From contig NZ_QVMU01000026.1 in NCBI RefSeq assembly GCF_003605645.1, forward strand, positions 1 through 64,000: a DNA stretch of 64,000 nucleotides. The letters run 5' to 3'. Each line of letters begins with the position of its first letter. Within the stretch, counting starts at the first letter, position 1. Made by a program: the position numbers and the translations under genes. The notes beneath the pieces were generated by a model. That model ran no database searches. It was given only the letters and a program-made list of their open reading frames with translations, and had not been told where the DNA came from. This document shows, in pieces, positions 24,474 to 36,294 of the stretch. The DNA comes from Vibrio sinensis. Lineage in GTDB: Bacteria; Pseudomonadota; Gammaproteobacteria; Enterobacterales; Vibrionaceae.

Positions 24474-26093
24474 TTACTTAGTATGTAAGCCTTTCTTTTC
24501 CAGCGATCTGTAGATTAGAGTTTGCTGGATAAGCGTTACGATGTTCGATACCAACCAGTAAAGAACTAGACCTGATGGGAAGAACAGGAAGAAGAATGTA
24601 AACATAACCGGCATAAAGGTCATGATCTTCTGCTGCATTGGGTCTGTAACTGTTGTTGGGCTCATCTTCTGAATCATGAACATAGAAGCACCCATCAGTA
24701 GTGGCAAGATGTAGTATGGGTCTTGCGCTGAAAGGTCATGAATCCAACCGAAGAATGGAGAATGACGCAGTTCTACTGATTCCATCAACGCCCAGTAAAG
24801 TGCGATGAAGATTGGCATTTGCAGTACAAGAGGTAGACAGCCACCCAATGGGTTCACTTTCTCTTTCTTATACAGTTCCATCATTTCTTGGCTCATGCGT
24901 TGACGGTCGTCGCCAATACGCTCACGCATTGCTTGCAGTTTAGGTTGCAGCATGCGCATTTTAGCCATAGAAGTGTACTGAGCTTTAGTTAGTGGGTACA
25001 TAGCACCACGAACAACAAACGTCAGTAGCATGATTGCAAGACCCCAGTTTCCAACAAAACCGTGAATCGTTGATAGCAACCAGTGTAGAGGTTTTGCGAT
25101 AAACCATAACCAACCGTAGTCCACTACAAGGTCAAGGTTTGGAGCAACTGCTGCCATTTGATCTTGAAGTTTTGGACCAACCCATAGCGTCGCTTTGAAC
25201 TGTGCGTTGTCACCATCAGCGATAGTTTTATTTGGCATACGAATACCAATATCACCTAGGTTACCAATTACGCGAGTGTAAAGGTTTGTGCCTGGTTCGT
25301 TGCGAGGAATCCACGCTGATGCAAAGTAGTGCTGAATGATTGCAGCCCAACCTTCGCCATTGGCAAGGTTGATAGACAGGTTGCGGTCTTGCATATCTTC
25401 AAAGCTGTACTTTTTGTAGCGCGTATCTTCAGTTGAGTATGCACCACCTAAGTACGTTGGCATCGTAATGCTGCCGCCTGAATCAGTCAGATTGTGACGC
25501 AAGTGAGCGTACATTCCGAAAGTTGCATTGGTACCAGATTTGTTTGTCACGTCGTATTCTACGTCAAGAGCGTAGCTACCACGTTTCATGATATAAGTTT
25601 TAGTGTACTGCAGACCATTGGCTGTATAAGTCATTGGAATGCGCAGCTCGTCTTTGCCATCAGCTAGAGTGAATGTATCTGCGCTAACTGTGTAGTGAGG
25701 ACGATTTGTGCTGCTCAAGTCGATGCCTTGAGGACCAACTAAGCCACTTTGAGCGATATATTGATGACCAGCATCGTCTTGTAGAAGAACGAACGGGTCT
25801 TTTGAATCTAGTTCGGCACCGTATTGGTTCAGTTCCGCTTCGATTACATCACCACCAACGGTATCAATCGACAGAGTTAATACGTCTGTTGTGACAGTAA
25901 TCGTTTTGGCTGAAGCTTGTTGAGCTGAAATAGGGTCAAGCTCATCAGCTAATGATGGTGCAGGTAGGGTACTGCTGGATTGAGACTGTTCAACCGGCTG
26001 AGGAGTAGGATTCTTTGCAACTTGCCATTGTTGAAACAGCAAGAAAGAAACCAGTGCTAGCGCGATAAACAGGATATTACGTTGAGAATCCAT
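24474..26093 (-). CDS. yidC: Membrane protein insertase YidC
   Basis: YidC inserts and folds inner-membrane proteins, alone or with SecYEG. The 539-residue protein has an N-terminal membrane anchor (about 5-22), a large periplasmic P1 domain (about 55-340) and the C-terminal five-helix insertase core. The core includes [22 protein letters not shown] with its conserved arginine in the groove and the coiled cytoplasmic loop [17 protein letters not shown]. It lies 2 bp after yidD in the rpmH-rnpA-yidD-yidC cluster. Confidence 0.97.
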   Translation of the reverse strand: MDSQRNILFIALALVSFLLFQQWQVAKNPTPQPVEQSQSSSTLPAPSLADELDPISAQQASAKTITVTTDVLTLSIDTVGGDVIEAELNQYGAELDSKDPFVLLQDDAGHQYIAQSGLVGPQGIDLSSTNRPHYTVSADTFTLADGKDELRIPMTYTANGLQYTKTYIMKRGSYALDVEYDVTNKSGTNATFGMYAHLRHNLTDSGGSITMPTYLGGAYSTEDTRYKKYSFEDMQDRNLSINLANGEGWAAIIQHYFASAWIPRNEPGTNLYTRVIGNLGDIGIRMPNKTIADGDNAQFKATLWVGPKLQDQMAAVAPNLDLVVDYGWLWFIAKPLHWLLSTIHGFVGNWGLAIMLLTFVVRGAMYPLTKAQYTSMAKMRMLQPKLQAMRERIGDDRQRMSQEMMELYKKEKVNPLGGCLPLVLQMPIFIALYWALMESVELRHSPFFGWIHDLSAQDPYYILPLLMGASMFMIQKMSPTTVTDPMQQKIMTFMPVMFTFFFLFFPSGLVLYWLVSNIVTLIQQTLIYRSLEKKGLHTK

Positions 26094-26095
26094 CG

Positions 26096-26353
26096 TTATT
26101 TATCTCTGTCTTGTTTTTGTACTGGAGGAATGGGGTCAAAACCCCCATCGTTTAAAGGGTGGCATTTTAATAGACGTTTGCTTGATAACCAACATCCTTT
26201 TACAAAACCGTGAGCTTTCAACGCTTCTATCGCATATGTAGAGCAAGTTGGAGTAAAACGACATCGTGGTCCAATAAGAGGACTAATGAACCATTGGTAA
26301 ATTCGGACAAGTCCGATCGCTACCCACGAGATGGGCGAGACAGTCTTTGCCAT
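26096..26353 (-). CDS. yidD: Membrane protein insertion efficiency factor YidD
   Basis: YidD is an 85-residue membrane-associated protein that aids YidC-dependent insertion. The family signature is visible: [19 protein letters not shown] with the cysteine pair, then [10 protein letters not shown] and a C-terminal [14 protein letters not shown]. Its start overlaps the end of rnpA by 34 bp, a common arrangement that suggests translational coupling. Confidence 0.95.
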   Translation of the reverse strand: MAKTVSPISWVAIGLVRIYQWFISPLIGPRCRFTPTCSTYAIEALKAHGFVKGCWLSSKRLLKCHPLNDGGFDPIPPVQKQDRDK

Positions 26354-26676
26354 AATTTATCAAGCAAATTAAACATTTCTTCATTGCTTAAATCTTGCGC
26401 GCTTTTCTTTGCAATAACAACAAAATCTTTGTTAGGAAGTTTATGTTGAGAATTACGGAAGCTTTCACGTGCTAGACGTTTAAAACGATTTCGACCAACG
26501 GCGGTTTTAATCTGTTTTTTTGGAACTGCTAGACCTAGTCGAGGATGAGATAGGCTATTGTTACGTGCAATGATGGTGAAATGAGGTGAGCCAGCCCTAT
26601 GAGCTTGCTGGAAGACTTTTTGATAATGCTCGGGAGTTAACAAGCGTAACTCCCGATTGAACGCGTACGTACTCAA
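26320..26676 (-). CDS. rnpA: Ribonuclease P protein component RnpA
   Basis: RnpA is the protein subunit that helps RNase P RNA process tRNA 5' ends. The 118-residue basic protein has the RNR signature [13 protein letters not shown] (about 60-72) and the N-terminal [12 protein letters not shown]. It is just downstream of rpmH and overlaps yidD. Confidence 0.96.
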   Translation of the reverse strand: MSTYAFNRELRLLTPEHYQKVFQQAHRAGSPHFTIIARNNSLSHPRLGLAVPKKQIKTAVGRNRFKRLARESFRNSQHKLPNKDFVVIAKKSAQDLSNEEMFNLLDKLWQRLSRPSRG

Positions 26677-26689
26677 AATAAACTAATGA

Positions 26690-26824
26690 TTATTTTGAAA
26701 GGCGCGCACGGCCTTTTGCACGACGTGCATTGATAACCTTACGGCCGTTCTTAGTTGCCATGCGTGCACGGAAGCCGTGAGTACGCTTGCGCTTTAGAAC
26801 TGTAGGTTGAAAAGTGCGTTTCAT
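26690..26824 (-). CDS. rpmH: 50S ribosomal protein L34
   Basis: This is a 44-residue, very basic protein. I translated it directly: it starts [20 protein letters not shown] and ends [11 protein letters not shown] before TAA, which is L34 throughout. It heads the rpmH-rnpA-yidD-yidC cluster, 13 bp before rnpA. Two promoters are visible upstream. Confidence 0.97.
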
Positions 26825-26937
26825 GATAAATACCTTACTGATCAGTAGTTTTAGGTTCTTAAGTTAACCCGGCGTGGGTACCTAGTCTTTCTTTATATAT
26901 AAAGAGGACGACCGACGCCTCTCAACAAAGAGGCGGA

Positions 26938-26966
26938 ATTGTAATCACACTCACTATTTGTGTCAA
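26938..26966 (-). promoter_or_regulatory. Proximal rpmH promoter
   Basis: The minus strand has -35 TTGACA (26961-26966) and -10 TACAAT (26938-26943) with a 17-bp spacer. The predicted start falls within a perfect 7-bp hairpin (26916-26935, CGCCTCT/AGAGGCG), so the transcript may begin in or next to a stem. Confidence 0.8.
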
Positions 26967-26998
26967 CGACTCATGTGAGTGAAATTCCGCGTCGGACG

Positions 26999-27026
26999 AT
27001 TATACGTAGTGTGAGCAAAATCTCAA
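26999..27026 (-). promoter_or_regulatory. Distal rpmH promoter
   Basis: The minus strand has -35 TTGAGA (27021-27026) and -10 TATAAT (26999-27004) with a 16-bp spacer. It lies about 60 bp upstream of the proximal promoter. Confidence 0.65.
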
Positions 27027-27058
27027 GGATCGATCGTTCGATTCGATGATCTTTATTT

Positions 27059-27790
27059 TTAGCCGACCTGACGTAAAAATTTTTGTAAGCGAAGATCTTG
27101 TGGATTACTGAATATATCCTGTGGAGATCCCTGCTCAATAATTTTGCCATCAGCCATAAAGATCACACGGTCGGCGACTTCTTTGGCGAATTGCATCTCA
27201 TGAGTGACAACCAACATGGTTTGATGCTCTTTGGCAAGATCTTTCATTAAATTAAGGACTTCGCCCACTAATTCAGGATCTAATGCCGATGTTGGCTCAT
27301 CAAATAGTAATAAATCTGGCTGGAGAGCCATAGCTCGACCGATGCCAACACGCTGCTGTTGACCCCCTGAAAGGGCGGCTGGATATTGGTTAGACTTATC
27401 CCCAAGACCGATGTTTTCTAAAATCTTCTGGGCGTGGATAAGTGCTTGTTCTTTTTTCCATCCACGAACCGTGATCAGCCCTTCTGCGATGTTTTGCTTG
27501 GCAGTCATGTGAGAAAATAATGCATAATTTTGAAAAACAAACCCAGTTTTTCGTCTTAATGCTAATAATTCTGCTTTAGTGTGACTTTCACTGTTCACCG
27601 TTACATCACCAATGGTAACCGTACCGCTATCTGCATGCTCAAGAAAATTGATGCATCGCAGTAGTGTTGATTTGCCAGTACCGCTCGAGCCGATGATAAC
27701 AATGATTTCTCCTTTTTTTATCTCAAGATCAATGCCGTTGAGTACAGAGACTTCACCAAATTTCTTATGAATATTATGGAGTTTAATCAT
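27059..27790 (-). CDS. Polar amino-acid (cystine-type) ABC transporter ATP-binding protein
   Basis: This 243-residue ABC ATPase has Walker [10 protein letters not shown] (about 33-41), signature [16 protein letters not shown] (about 137-152) and Walker [19 protein letters not shown]. Its sequence is closest in my memory to TcyN/GlnQ-type ATPases. Its ATG overlaps the permease stop by 4 bp (ATGA). With the adjacent permease and periplasmic binding protein it forms a complete importer. The cystine assignment comes mainly from the binding protein. Confidence 0.9.
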   Translation of the reverse strand: MIKLHNIHKKFGEVSVLNGIDLEIKKGEIIVIIGSSGTGKSTLLRCINFLEHADSGTVTIGDVTVNSESHTKAELLALRRKTGFVFQNYALFSHMTAKQNIAEGLITVRGWKKEQALIHAQKILENIGLGDKSNQYPAALSGGQQQRVGIGRAMALQPDLLLFDEPTSALDPELVGEVLNLMKDLAKEHQTMLVVTHEMQFAKEVADRVIFMADGKIIEQGSPQDIFSNPQDLRLQKFLRQVG

Positions 27791-28458
27791 CGAGCGTATG
27801 CCTTATTGAGTTTTACTTCTGCCCAGGTTTGAACATGGGTCAATATAACGACTATTGCCCAATAGATGAGGGCGACGGCTAAAAAGGCTTCGAAAAAACG
27901 GAAACTAGATGATGCTTCCATTTGAGCTCGAGCCATAATTTCAGTTACACCTAACGTAAAAGCGAGTGATGTCGATTTGATCATATCGATGAAATAGTTC
28001 ATCAGAGATGGGAGGGCGATACGCGTCGCTTGCGGTAAAATAATTCGTCGCATAGCCTGAGTGGTTGTCATACCGACAGATAGACTGGCTTCCATTTGGC
28101 TGCGATCGATCCCCATTATGGCTGCACGAATGCTTTCTGCCATATAAGCAGCAAAATGAAGCGTTAAGCCAATGACAGCGGCTGAAAATGCATCCAGTCC
28201 AACCATGAAAGGAAATATCTGCGGTAACCCGTAATAGAGTAAAAATAGCTGGACGAGTAAAGGGGTACCACGGAAAAAGCTAATATAGAGCTGACTTAAT
28301 TGATTGAGTACTGGAATTTTGAATACTCGAATATTGGCTAAAATAACAGACAAGATGAGAGCAAACAGTAAACCCCACGAGGCCATTTCCATGGTGGTCG
28401 CCAAATACTTAAGCAGTATTGGTAGTAATTCCAGCATGTAGTGTAAATCAAATCCCAT
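27787..28458 (-). CDS. Polar amino-acid (cystine-type) ABC transporter permease
   Basis: This is a HisM/GlnP-type inner-membrane permease. I chose the ATG at 28458, giving 223 residues starting [19 protein letters not shown]; the longer frame to 28524 reads into the gap after the binding-protein gene. The N-terminal [20 protein letters not shown] and the EAA-type loop [20 protein letters not shown], which contacts the ATPase, are present. About five membrane helices are expected. Confidence 0.9.
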   Translation of the reverse strand: MGFDLHYMLELLPILLKYLATTMEMASWGLLFALILSVILANIRVFKIPVLNQLSQLYISFFRGTPLLVQLFLLYYGLPQIFPFMVGLDAFSAAVIGLTLHFAAYMAESIRAAIMGIDRSQMEASLSVGMTTTQAMRRIILPQATRIALPSLMNYFIDMIKSTSLAFTLGVTEIMARAQMEASSSFRFFEAFLAVALIYWAIVVILTHVQTWAEVKLNKAYAR

Positions 28459-28545
28459 TAGGCTTACCTTTATAAAGAAGAGAAAAGGTGGAGTTGTCAG
28501 CGCCACCTTTGGGTATAAGAACAACGGATAAAAAGGGCAGAGGTA

Positions 28546-29304
28546 TTACTGAGAGATATCAGCACCAAACCATTTCGTTGAGATTGCGCTTAAGGTACCG
28601 TCATTACGCATTTGAATTAGAGCGTCATTGACTTCTTTTTGTAATTGACGACCTCTTGCGTTATCAACAAATGGCCAGGCATTTTCGATCGTTTCAAAAG
28701 GTTGACCGGCTAGTTGTAGTGGCAGACCCGTTTTTTTGATCAAGGCTAGTGCTGATAAACGATCCATAACAAATGCATCAACTCGTCCAAGGGCGACATC
28801 ATGTTCGATACCCGTGTCGTAGGTTTTAATCGTAATCTTTTCGTCACTATCATGATCGCGAAGTAACTGTTCAAAGTTAGAACCAAGGTTTACAGCGACC
28901 GTTTTGCCATCAAGATCGTCAATCGTCTTAATATCATCATTACCTTTGCGTACGGTAATTTGTGCACCATCGATGACATAAGGTTCTGCAAATAGATATT
29001 TGGCTTTTCTGTCGTCGGTTATCGTAATTTGGTTGGAAATAGTATCAATGCGACCGGTTTCGAGTAGCCCAAAGAGTCCGGAAAAGCTGGCAGTTACATA
29101 TTCAACCTTATAGTGGTTTCGTTTAGCAATTTCATCCCACAAATCGACTTCAAACCCTTGTAGCTTGTCTTGCTTAACAAATGTAAATGGGAAATATCGT
29201 CCAGACATCCCCACTTTTACGTCGCTGATAGCTTCGGTGCTTGCATGAACGGTAGCAGCAGAAAGAGCGATAGCTGCAATGGCAACCTTAATCCAGTTTT
29301 TCAT
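28546..29304 (-). CDS. Periplasmic amino-acid (cystine-type) binding protein
   Basis: This is the 252-residue solute-binding subunit of an ABC importer. It has a signal peptide (about 1-22, cleavage after VHA), then the family-3 fold: GRYFPFTF, GFEVDLWDEIA, TISNQITITDDRKAKYLFAEPY. It resembles E. coli TcyJ (FliY) clearly, including DRLSALALIKKT and the C-terminal WFGADIS, which favours L-cystine or a related polar amino acid; this is inference. It is first in the operon. A hairpin just before the start overlaps its ribosome-binding site. Confidence 0.88.
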   Translation of the reverse strand: MKNWIKVAIAAIALSAATVHASTEAISDVKVGMSGRYFPFTFVKQDKLQGFEVDLWDEIAKRNHYKVEYVTASFSGLFGLLETGRIDTISNQITITDDRKAKYLFAEPYVIDGAQITVRKGNDDIKTIDDLDGKTVAVNLGSNFEQLLRDHDSDEKITIKTYDTGIEHDVALGRVDAFVMDRLSALALIKKTGLPLQLAGQPFETIENAWPFVDNARGRQLQKEVNDALIQMRNDGTLSAISTKWFGADISQ

Positions 29305-29311
29305 ATTATGA

Positions 29312-29329
29312 CTCCATGTAATTATGGAG
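29312..29329 (-). promoter_or_regulatory. Hairpin covering the ribosome-binding site of the ABC binding-protein gene
   Basis: On the minus strand CTCCAT pairs with ATGGAG across a 6-nt loop. The second arm contains the GGAG ribosome-binding site, 7 nt before the ATG at 29304. The structure could limit translation initiation. Confidence 0.5.
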
Positions 29330-29349
29330 ATAAATACTACTGTTACTTT

Positions 29350-29373
29350 ACTTAGTTAGATAAATAACTAAGT
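29350..29373. repeat. Inverted repeat upstream of the ABC transporter operon
   Basis: ACTTAGTTA and TAACTAAGT form perfect 9-bp arms around GATAAA. The position, 46-70 bp before the first gene, fits an operator. No known regulator is recognised. Confidence 0.5.
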
Positions 29374-29533
29374 GCAATAACCTAGACGTGTTAGTAATAA
29401 GTTGATCGTTTTCAATACTTTTAACCCAATCAATCTCTCCAAAAAACAAAAATAGTGAGAAAAATAGGTCGATCTCAGAACAACAATTCACAGAGTTATC
29501 ACCAATTGCTGGATCTCGCTAAAAACCGCTAAA

Positions 29534-29664
29534 TGTGGATCAATGTGTGAGTAATAATGGGGCATGATGTGTGGATCACTCGAATAAGCGAGGAAATATT
29601 GTGAATAACTCAGATCTTATTCACTGGATCGTCGATCATTTGCTGGTGATCTTGGTTATCAACA
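29534..29664. promoter_or_regulatory. DnaA-box cluster upstream of dnaA
   Basis: The 408-bp gap before dnaA holds several near-consensus DnaA boxes: TGTGGATCA at 29534-29542 and again at 29570-29578, TGTGAATAA at 29600-29608 (TTATTCACA on the minus strand), TTATTCACT at 29617-29625 and TTATCAACA at 29656-29664. Several GATC sites lie among them. DnaA represses its own gene in related bacteria, so this is probably the autoregulatory region. I could not fix one clear promoter. Confidence 0.65.
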
Positions 29665-29712
29665 GGTAAAATTATCAGTCTTTTCCGATCTATTACTTCG
29701 AGTGGGGGCACC

Positions 29713-31119
29713 GTGTCATCTTCGCTTTGGTTGCAATGTTTGCAACAGCTTCAAGAAGAGTTACCAGCTACAGAATTCAGTATGTGGGTACGTCCGTTAC
29801 AAGCAGAGCTCAATGACAATACGCTCACCCTTTTTGCACCAAATCGTTTTGTATTAGATTGGGTCCGCGATAAGTACCTCAATAGCATTAATAGGCTATT
29901 GCAAGAATTTTGCGGTAACGACATTCCTAACTTACGTTTTGAAGTGGGTAGTCGCCCTGTTGCGGCTGTACGTGCAGTACCTAAACGTACTCCTGCTGAT
30001 GTCGCAGCTGAATCATCAGCACCTGCTCAATTGCAGGCACGCAGACCAGTCCATAAAACATGGGATGATGATGAGCAGGCAATGGCGAATATCAACCATC
30101 GCTCAAACGTAAACCCAAAACATAAATTTAATAACTTCGTCGAAGGTAAATCGAACCAACTTGGTTTGGCCGCTGCTCGTCAAGTATCGGATAACCCTGG
30201 CGCAGCTTATAACCCACTGTTTCTATACGGTGGTACTGGCTTAGGTAAAACACACCTTTTGCACGCGGTTGGTAATGCGATTGTTGATAATAAACCAAAC
30301 GCGAAAGTGGTTTACATGCACTCTGAGCGTTTTGTTCAAGACATGGTTAAAGCACTGCAAAACAACGCGATTGAAGAATTTAAACGTTACTACCGTAGTG
30401 TTGACGCGTTACTTATCGATGACATTCAATTCTTTGCTAATAAAGAACGCTCTCAAGAAGAGTTCTTCCATACGTTCAATGCGTTATTGGAAGGGAACCA
30501 GCAGATCATATTAACTTCAGACCGTTATCCAAAAGAGATCAATGGGGTTGAAGATCGTTTAAAATCTCGCTTTGGTTGGGGTTTGACTGTGGCGATCGAG
30601 CCTCCTGAGTTGGAAACGCGCGTTGCGATTTTGATGAAGAAAGCAGAAGATCACCAAATTCACTTAGCGGATGAAGTGGCTTTCTTTATTGCGAAACGCT
30701 TACGCTCAAATGTGCGTGAACTTGAGGGGGCGTTGAACCGTGTTATTGCCAACGCAAACTTCACTGGCCGTCCAATTACCATTGATTTCGTACGTGAAGC
30801 ACTTCGTGATTTACTTGCTTTGCAAGAAAAGTTGGTGACTATCGATAATATTCAAAAAACTGTCGCGGAATATTATAAAATAAAGGTCGCAGATTTATTG
30901 TCGAAGCGTCGTTCTCGCTCAGTTGCTCGTCCTCGCCAGCTTGCGATGGCACTAGCAAAAGAGTTGACCAACCATAGCTTACCTGAAATTGGTGATGCTT
31001 TTGGCGGACGCGATCATACGACTGTTTTACATGCATGTCGTAAGATTGCCCAACTGCGCGAAGAGAGCCACGATATCAAAGAAGATTACTCAAATTTGAT
31101 TCGTACGCTTTCGTCTTAA
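29713..31119 (+). CDS. dnaA: Chromosomal replication initiator protein DnaA
   Basis: DnaA binds 9-bp boxes at oriC and opens the duplex. The start is a GTG at 29713 ([12 protein letters not shown]), as in E. coli dnaA, which also uses GTG. The 468-residue protein has domain I (about 1-85, [14 protein letters not shown]), a variable linker, the AAA+ core with P-loop [10 protein letters not shown] (about 173-182) and Walker [10 protein letters not shown]. The C-terminal DNA-binding domain carries the signature [15 protein letters not shown] (about 431-445). It heads dnaA-dnaN-recF-gyrB, transcribed away from oriC. Confidence 0.98.
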   Translation: MSSSLWLQCLQQLQEELPATEFSMWVRPLQAELNDNTLTLFAPNRFVLDWVRDKYLNSINRLLQEFCGNDIPNLRFEVGSRPVAAVRAVPKRTPADVAAESSAPAQLQARRPVHKTWDDDEQAMANINHRSNVNPKHKFNNFVEGKSNQLGLAAARQVSDNPGAAYNPLFLYGGTGLGKTHLLHAVGNAIVDNKPNAKVVYMHSERFVQDMVKALQNNAIEEFKRYYRSVDALLIDDIQFFANKERSQEEFFHTFNALLEGNQQIILTSDRYPKEINGVEDRLKSRFGWGLTVAIEPPELETRVAILMKKAEDHQIHLADEVAFFIAKRLRSNVRELEGALNRVIANANFTGRPITIDFVREALRDLLALQEKLVTIDNIQKTVAEYYKIKVADLLSKRRSRSVARPRQLAMALAKELTNHSLPEIGDAFGGRDHTTVLHACRKIAQLREESHDIKEDYSNLIRTLSS

Positions 31120-31184
31120 TAGATGATGGTATCCATCACCTGACTTTTAAACGCAATAAAGAATCCTGATAGAAAGAGCGCACT

Positions 31185-32285
31185 ATGAAATTTTCCATTG
31201 AACGTAGCCACTTGTTAAAGCCATTACAGCAAGTTTCTGGTGCTTTGGGTGGACGTCCTACTTTGCCAATTTTAGGCAACTTACTACTTAAAGTGGAAGA
31301 CAACGTACTGTCGATGACGGCAACGGATCTTGAAGTTGAACTGATTAGCCGAGTCACCCTTGAGGGGGACTTTGAAACCGGTAGTGTGACGGTTCCATCA
31401 CGTAAGTTTCTTGATATTTGTCGTGGTTTACCTGACAACGCTATCATTACTTTCCTTTTAGAGGGAGAGCGTGTTCAAGTTCGTTCTGGTCGTAGTCGTT
31501 TCTCATTGGCGACTTTACCTGCTAATGATTTTCCAAATATTGAAGATTGGCAAAGTGAAGTTGAAGTTTCACTGACTCAAGCTGAATTACGTGGTTTAGT
31601 TGAAAAAACTCAATTCTCAATGGCAAACCAAGATGTGCGTTATTACCTTAATGGTATGTTATTTGAAATTGAGGGGACGACTCTTCGTAGTGTCGCGACT
31701 GATGGCCACCGTATGGCGGTATCTCAAGTAGCTCTTGGTGCCGATTTTGCGCAGAAACAGATCATTGTTCCACGCAAAGGTGTACAAGAATTAGTGAAAC
31801 TTTTAGATGCGCCAGAGCAACCTGTTGTTTTGCAAATCGGTAGCTCTAATCTTCGTGCTGAAGTGAACAACTTTGTCTTTACCTCTAAATTAGTTGATGG
31901 CCGTTTTCCTGATTACCGTCGTGTAATGCCGCAAACGACCACTAAAACGCTAGAAGCAAACTGCGATGAATTGCGCCAGGCATTTTCTCGTGCTGCAATT
32001 CTTTCGAATGAAAAATTCCGTGGTGTACGCGTTAATCTAGCAAACACAGAAATGCGCATTACCGCTAACAACCCAGAACAAGAAGAAGCAGAAGAAATGC
32101 TAGATGTTTCTTTTGAGGGCGATGCCATCGAAATTGGCTTTAACGTTAGCTACGTATTGGACGTTCTAAATACCTTACGCTGTGAAACCGTCCGCATTTC
32201 AATGTCGGATGCAAATGCAAGTGCATTGATTGAAAATGCCGATGATGACAGTGCCATGTATGTGGTGATGCCGATACGTCTATAA
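31185..32285 (+). CDS. dnaN: DNA polymerase III beta sliding clamp DnaN
   Basis: DnaN is the ring clamp that holds polymerase III on DNA. The 366-residue protein equals E. coli length and shows three repeated clamp domains, starting [20 protein letters not shown] and ending YVVMPIRL, which forms the hydrophobic cleft for clamp-binding peptides. It lies 65 bp after dnaA and only 1 bp before recF. Confidence 0.98.
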   Translation: MKFSIERSHLLKPLQQVSGALGGRPTLPILGNLLLKVEDNVLSMTATDLEVELISRVTLEGDFETGSVTVPSRKFLDICRGLPDNAIITFLLEGERVQVRSGRSRFSLATLPANDFPNIEDWQSEVEVSLTQAELRGLVEKTQFSMANQDVRYYLNGMLFEIEGTTLRSVATDGHRMAVSQVALGADFAQKQIIVPRKGVQELVKLLDAPEQPVVLQIGSSNLRAEVNNFVFTSKLVDGRFPDYRRVMPQTTTKTLEANCDELRQAFSRAAILSNEKFRGVRVNLANTEMRITANNPEQEEAEEMLDVSFEGDAIEIGFNVSYVLDVLNTLRCETVRISMSDANASALIENADDDSAMYVVMPIRL

Positions 32286-32286
32286 C

Positions 32287-33366
32287 ATGCCGCTTTCTCG
32301 ACTTGTTATTCAGCAGTTTCGCAATATTAAAGCCTGTGATATCGAATTATCAGCAGGCTTTAACTTTCTTATTGGTCCTAACGGTAGTGGCAAGACTAGC
32401 GTATTGGAAGCCATCTATATGCTTGGTCATGGTCGCTCGTTTAAAAGCTCACTGACTGGGCGAGTGATTCAAAATGAGTGCAGCGAGCTATTCGTGCACG
32501 GCCGTTTTTTGAACTCGGATCAATTTGAGTTACCCATTGGCATTAATAAGCAGCGTGACGGGACAACTGAAGTTAAAATAGGCGGTCAATCTGGGCAAAA
32601 ACTCGCTCAGCTGGCGCAAGTATTACCATTGCAACTTATTCACCCTGAGGGGTTTGATTTGTTGACAGATGGCCCGAAACATCGACGTGCATATATAGAT
32701 TGGGGCGTATTTCATACGGAGCCATCTTTCTTTGATGCATGGGGCCGTTTTAAGCGCTTAAGTAAACAACGCAATGCGTTACTAAAGAGCGCGAAAAGCT
32801 ATCGAGAACTCAGTTACTGGGATCAAGAGCTTGCACACCTGGCTGAAAGCATTAGTCAATGGCGTAGCATCTACGTCGAAAATATGAAAATTAAAGCTGA
32901 GCAAATCTGCAAAACCTTTTTGCCAGAATTTGATATTCAATTGAAGTATTATCGAGGGTGGGACAAAGATACGTCTTATCAAGAAATCCTCGAGAAGAAC
33001 TTTGAACGTGACCAAGCTTTAGGGTACACATTTAGTGGTCCCAATAAGGCGGATTTACGCATCAAGGTAAACGCAACACCAGTTGAAGATGTGCTATCAC
33101 GGGGTCAACTTAAGTTGATGGTGTGTGCATTGCGCGTAGCGCAAGGACAACATTTAACGGAAATGACCGGGAAGCAATGCATTTACCTTATTGATGACTT
33201 TGCATCGGAATTAGATAGTCAACGTCGTAAGCGGTTAGCTGACTGCTTAAAAGAGACGGGGGCTCAAGTTTTTGTAAGTTCTATTACTGACAGCCATATC
33301 GTTGATATGAATGACGAGAAAGGCAAGATGTTCCATGTGGAACATGGCACAATAGAGCAAGTATAA
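32287..33366 (+). CDS. recF: DNA replication and repair protein RecF
   Basis: RecF is an SMC-like ATPase that helps load RecA at gapped DNA with RecO and RecR. The 359-residue protein has Walker [10 protein letters not shown] (about 30-38), the signature-like [18 protein letters not shown] and Walker [12 protein letters not shown] near residue 305. The ATG follows the dnaN stop after one base, suggesting coupling. Its last codons contain a parS-like 16-mer (33329-33344). Confidence 0.97.
   Translation: MPLSRLVIQQFRNIKACDIELSAGFNFLIGPNGSGKTSVLEAIYMLGHGRSFKSSLTGRVIQNECSELFVHGRFLNSDQFELPIGINKQRDGTTEVKIGGQSGQKLAQLAQVLPLQLIHPEGFDLLTDGPKHRRAYIDWGVFHTEPSFFDAWGRFKRLSKQRNALLKSAKSYRELSYWDQELAHLAESISQWRSIYVENMKIKAEQICKTFLPEFDIQLKYYRGWDKDTSYQEILEKNFERDQALGYTFSGPNKADLRIKVNATPVEDVLSRGQLKLMVCALRVAQGQHLTEMTGKQCIYLIDDFASELDSQRRKRLADCLKETGAQVFVSSITDSHIVDMNDEKGKMFHVEHGTIEQV
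33329..33344. promoter_or_regulatory. parS-like ParB-binding site inside recF
   Basis: TGTTCCATGTGGAACA has perfect 7-bp arms around a TG centre. It differs at one central base from the ParB site TGTTCCACGTGGAACA. It lies about 11 kb from oriC and codes for the MFHVEH part of RecF. Binding is inferred. Confidence 0.5.
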
Positions 33367-33380
33367 ATAGCGGAAGATAA

Positions 33381-35804
<2,424 letters not shown>

Positions 35805-35821
35805 GTTCTTTTCTCTTTGCT

Positions 35822-35899
35822 GGATTAGCTGATTTCAGCGTCGGAGGTGCTCACATACGCTTGTATGCTGCGCGCCACCTCCTTGAACTTAGCTTATCC
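35822..35899. repeat. Imperfect 78-bp palindromic element after gyrB
   Basis: The core arms GGAGGTG (35843-35849) and CACCTCC (35876-35882) and the inner ATAC/GTAT are perfect. The outer arms GGATTAGCTGATTTCA and (reverse complement of the right side) GGATAAGCTAAGTTCA match at most positions. The shape resembles dispersed ERIC/MITE-like palindromes known in Vibrio and enterobacteria. Family membership is not proven. Confidence 0.6.
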
Positions 35900-35941
35900 T
35901 GCTGTGATAAAAGTAAACCTAAATTTATCTAGATAATGTTT

Positions 35942-35970
35942 AAAAGCACTGCCTTAGGGTGGTGCTTTTT
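35942..35970 (+). terminator. Terminator after gyrB
   Basis: AAAAGCAC pairs with GTGCTTTT around an inner stem with two G-T wobbles and a four-base loop. A run of T follows. Confidence 0.85.
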
Positions 35971-36031
35971 TGCGTTATAGGGGCGTAGGAAATCGTGAAC
36001 ATAAATTATTTTCGACACATCCCTTGAAAGG

Positions 36032-36063
36032 GATTTGGTGCGGCCGCATATCTATAAGTGAAG
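36032..36063 (+). promoter_or_regulatory. Sigma-32 heat-shock promoter of the ibpA-type gene
   Basis: A CTTGAAA -35 element followed after about 14 bp by CCGCATATCT fits the sigma-32 pattern (CTTGAAA ... CCCATNT). This gives an untranslated leader of about 230 nt. Confidence 0.75.
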
Positions 36064-36205
36064 AGGATGCCAATGATTGGACCTTGGAACGAGTTGGCAA
36101 CGTATCGCTCAGGAGAGGATAACGAGTGCCACTGACAATTTAATTTGATTCATCACCATGTCCCCGAACTTAAAAGAAAGTCAGTGGAATGGATGAGGAT
36201 CCCTT

Positions 36206-36294
36206 AGTCGTTGATCTGTAATACAGATAGAGTCTTTAATCGACTCATGCCTACTCTCACGACTAAGACTATTGCTTACTAGAAGGATAGCATA
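36206..36294 (+). promoter_or_regulatory. ROSE-like RNA thermometer before the ibpA-type gene
   Basis: Just before the ATG, CTATTGCTT (36269-36277) can pair with AAGGATAG (36283-36290) across a 5-nt loop, with one bulged G at 36274. This locks the AAGGA ribosome-binding site with a UUGCU-type strand, the hallmark of ROSE thermometers in small heat-shock genes. An upstream stem, CTTAGTCGT with ACGACTAAG, lies directly before it. Pairing is read from sequence; thermal melting is inferred. Confidence 0.72.
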
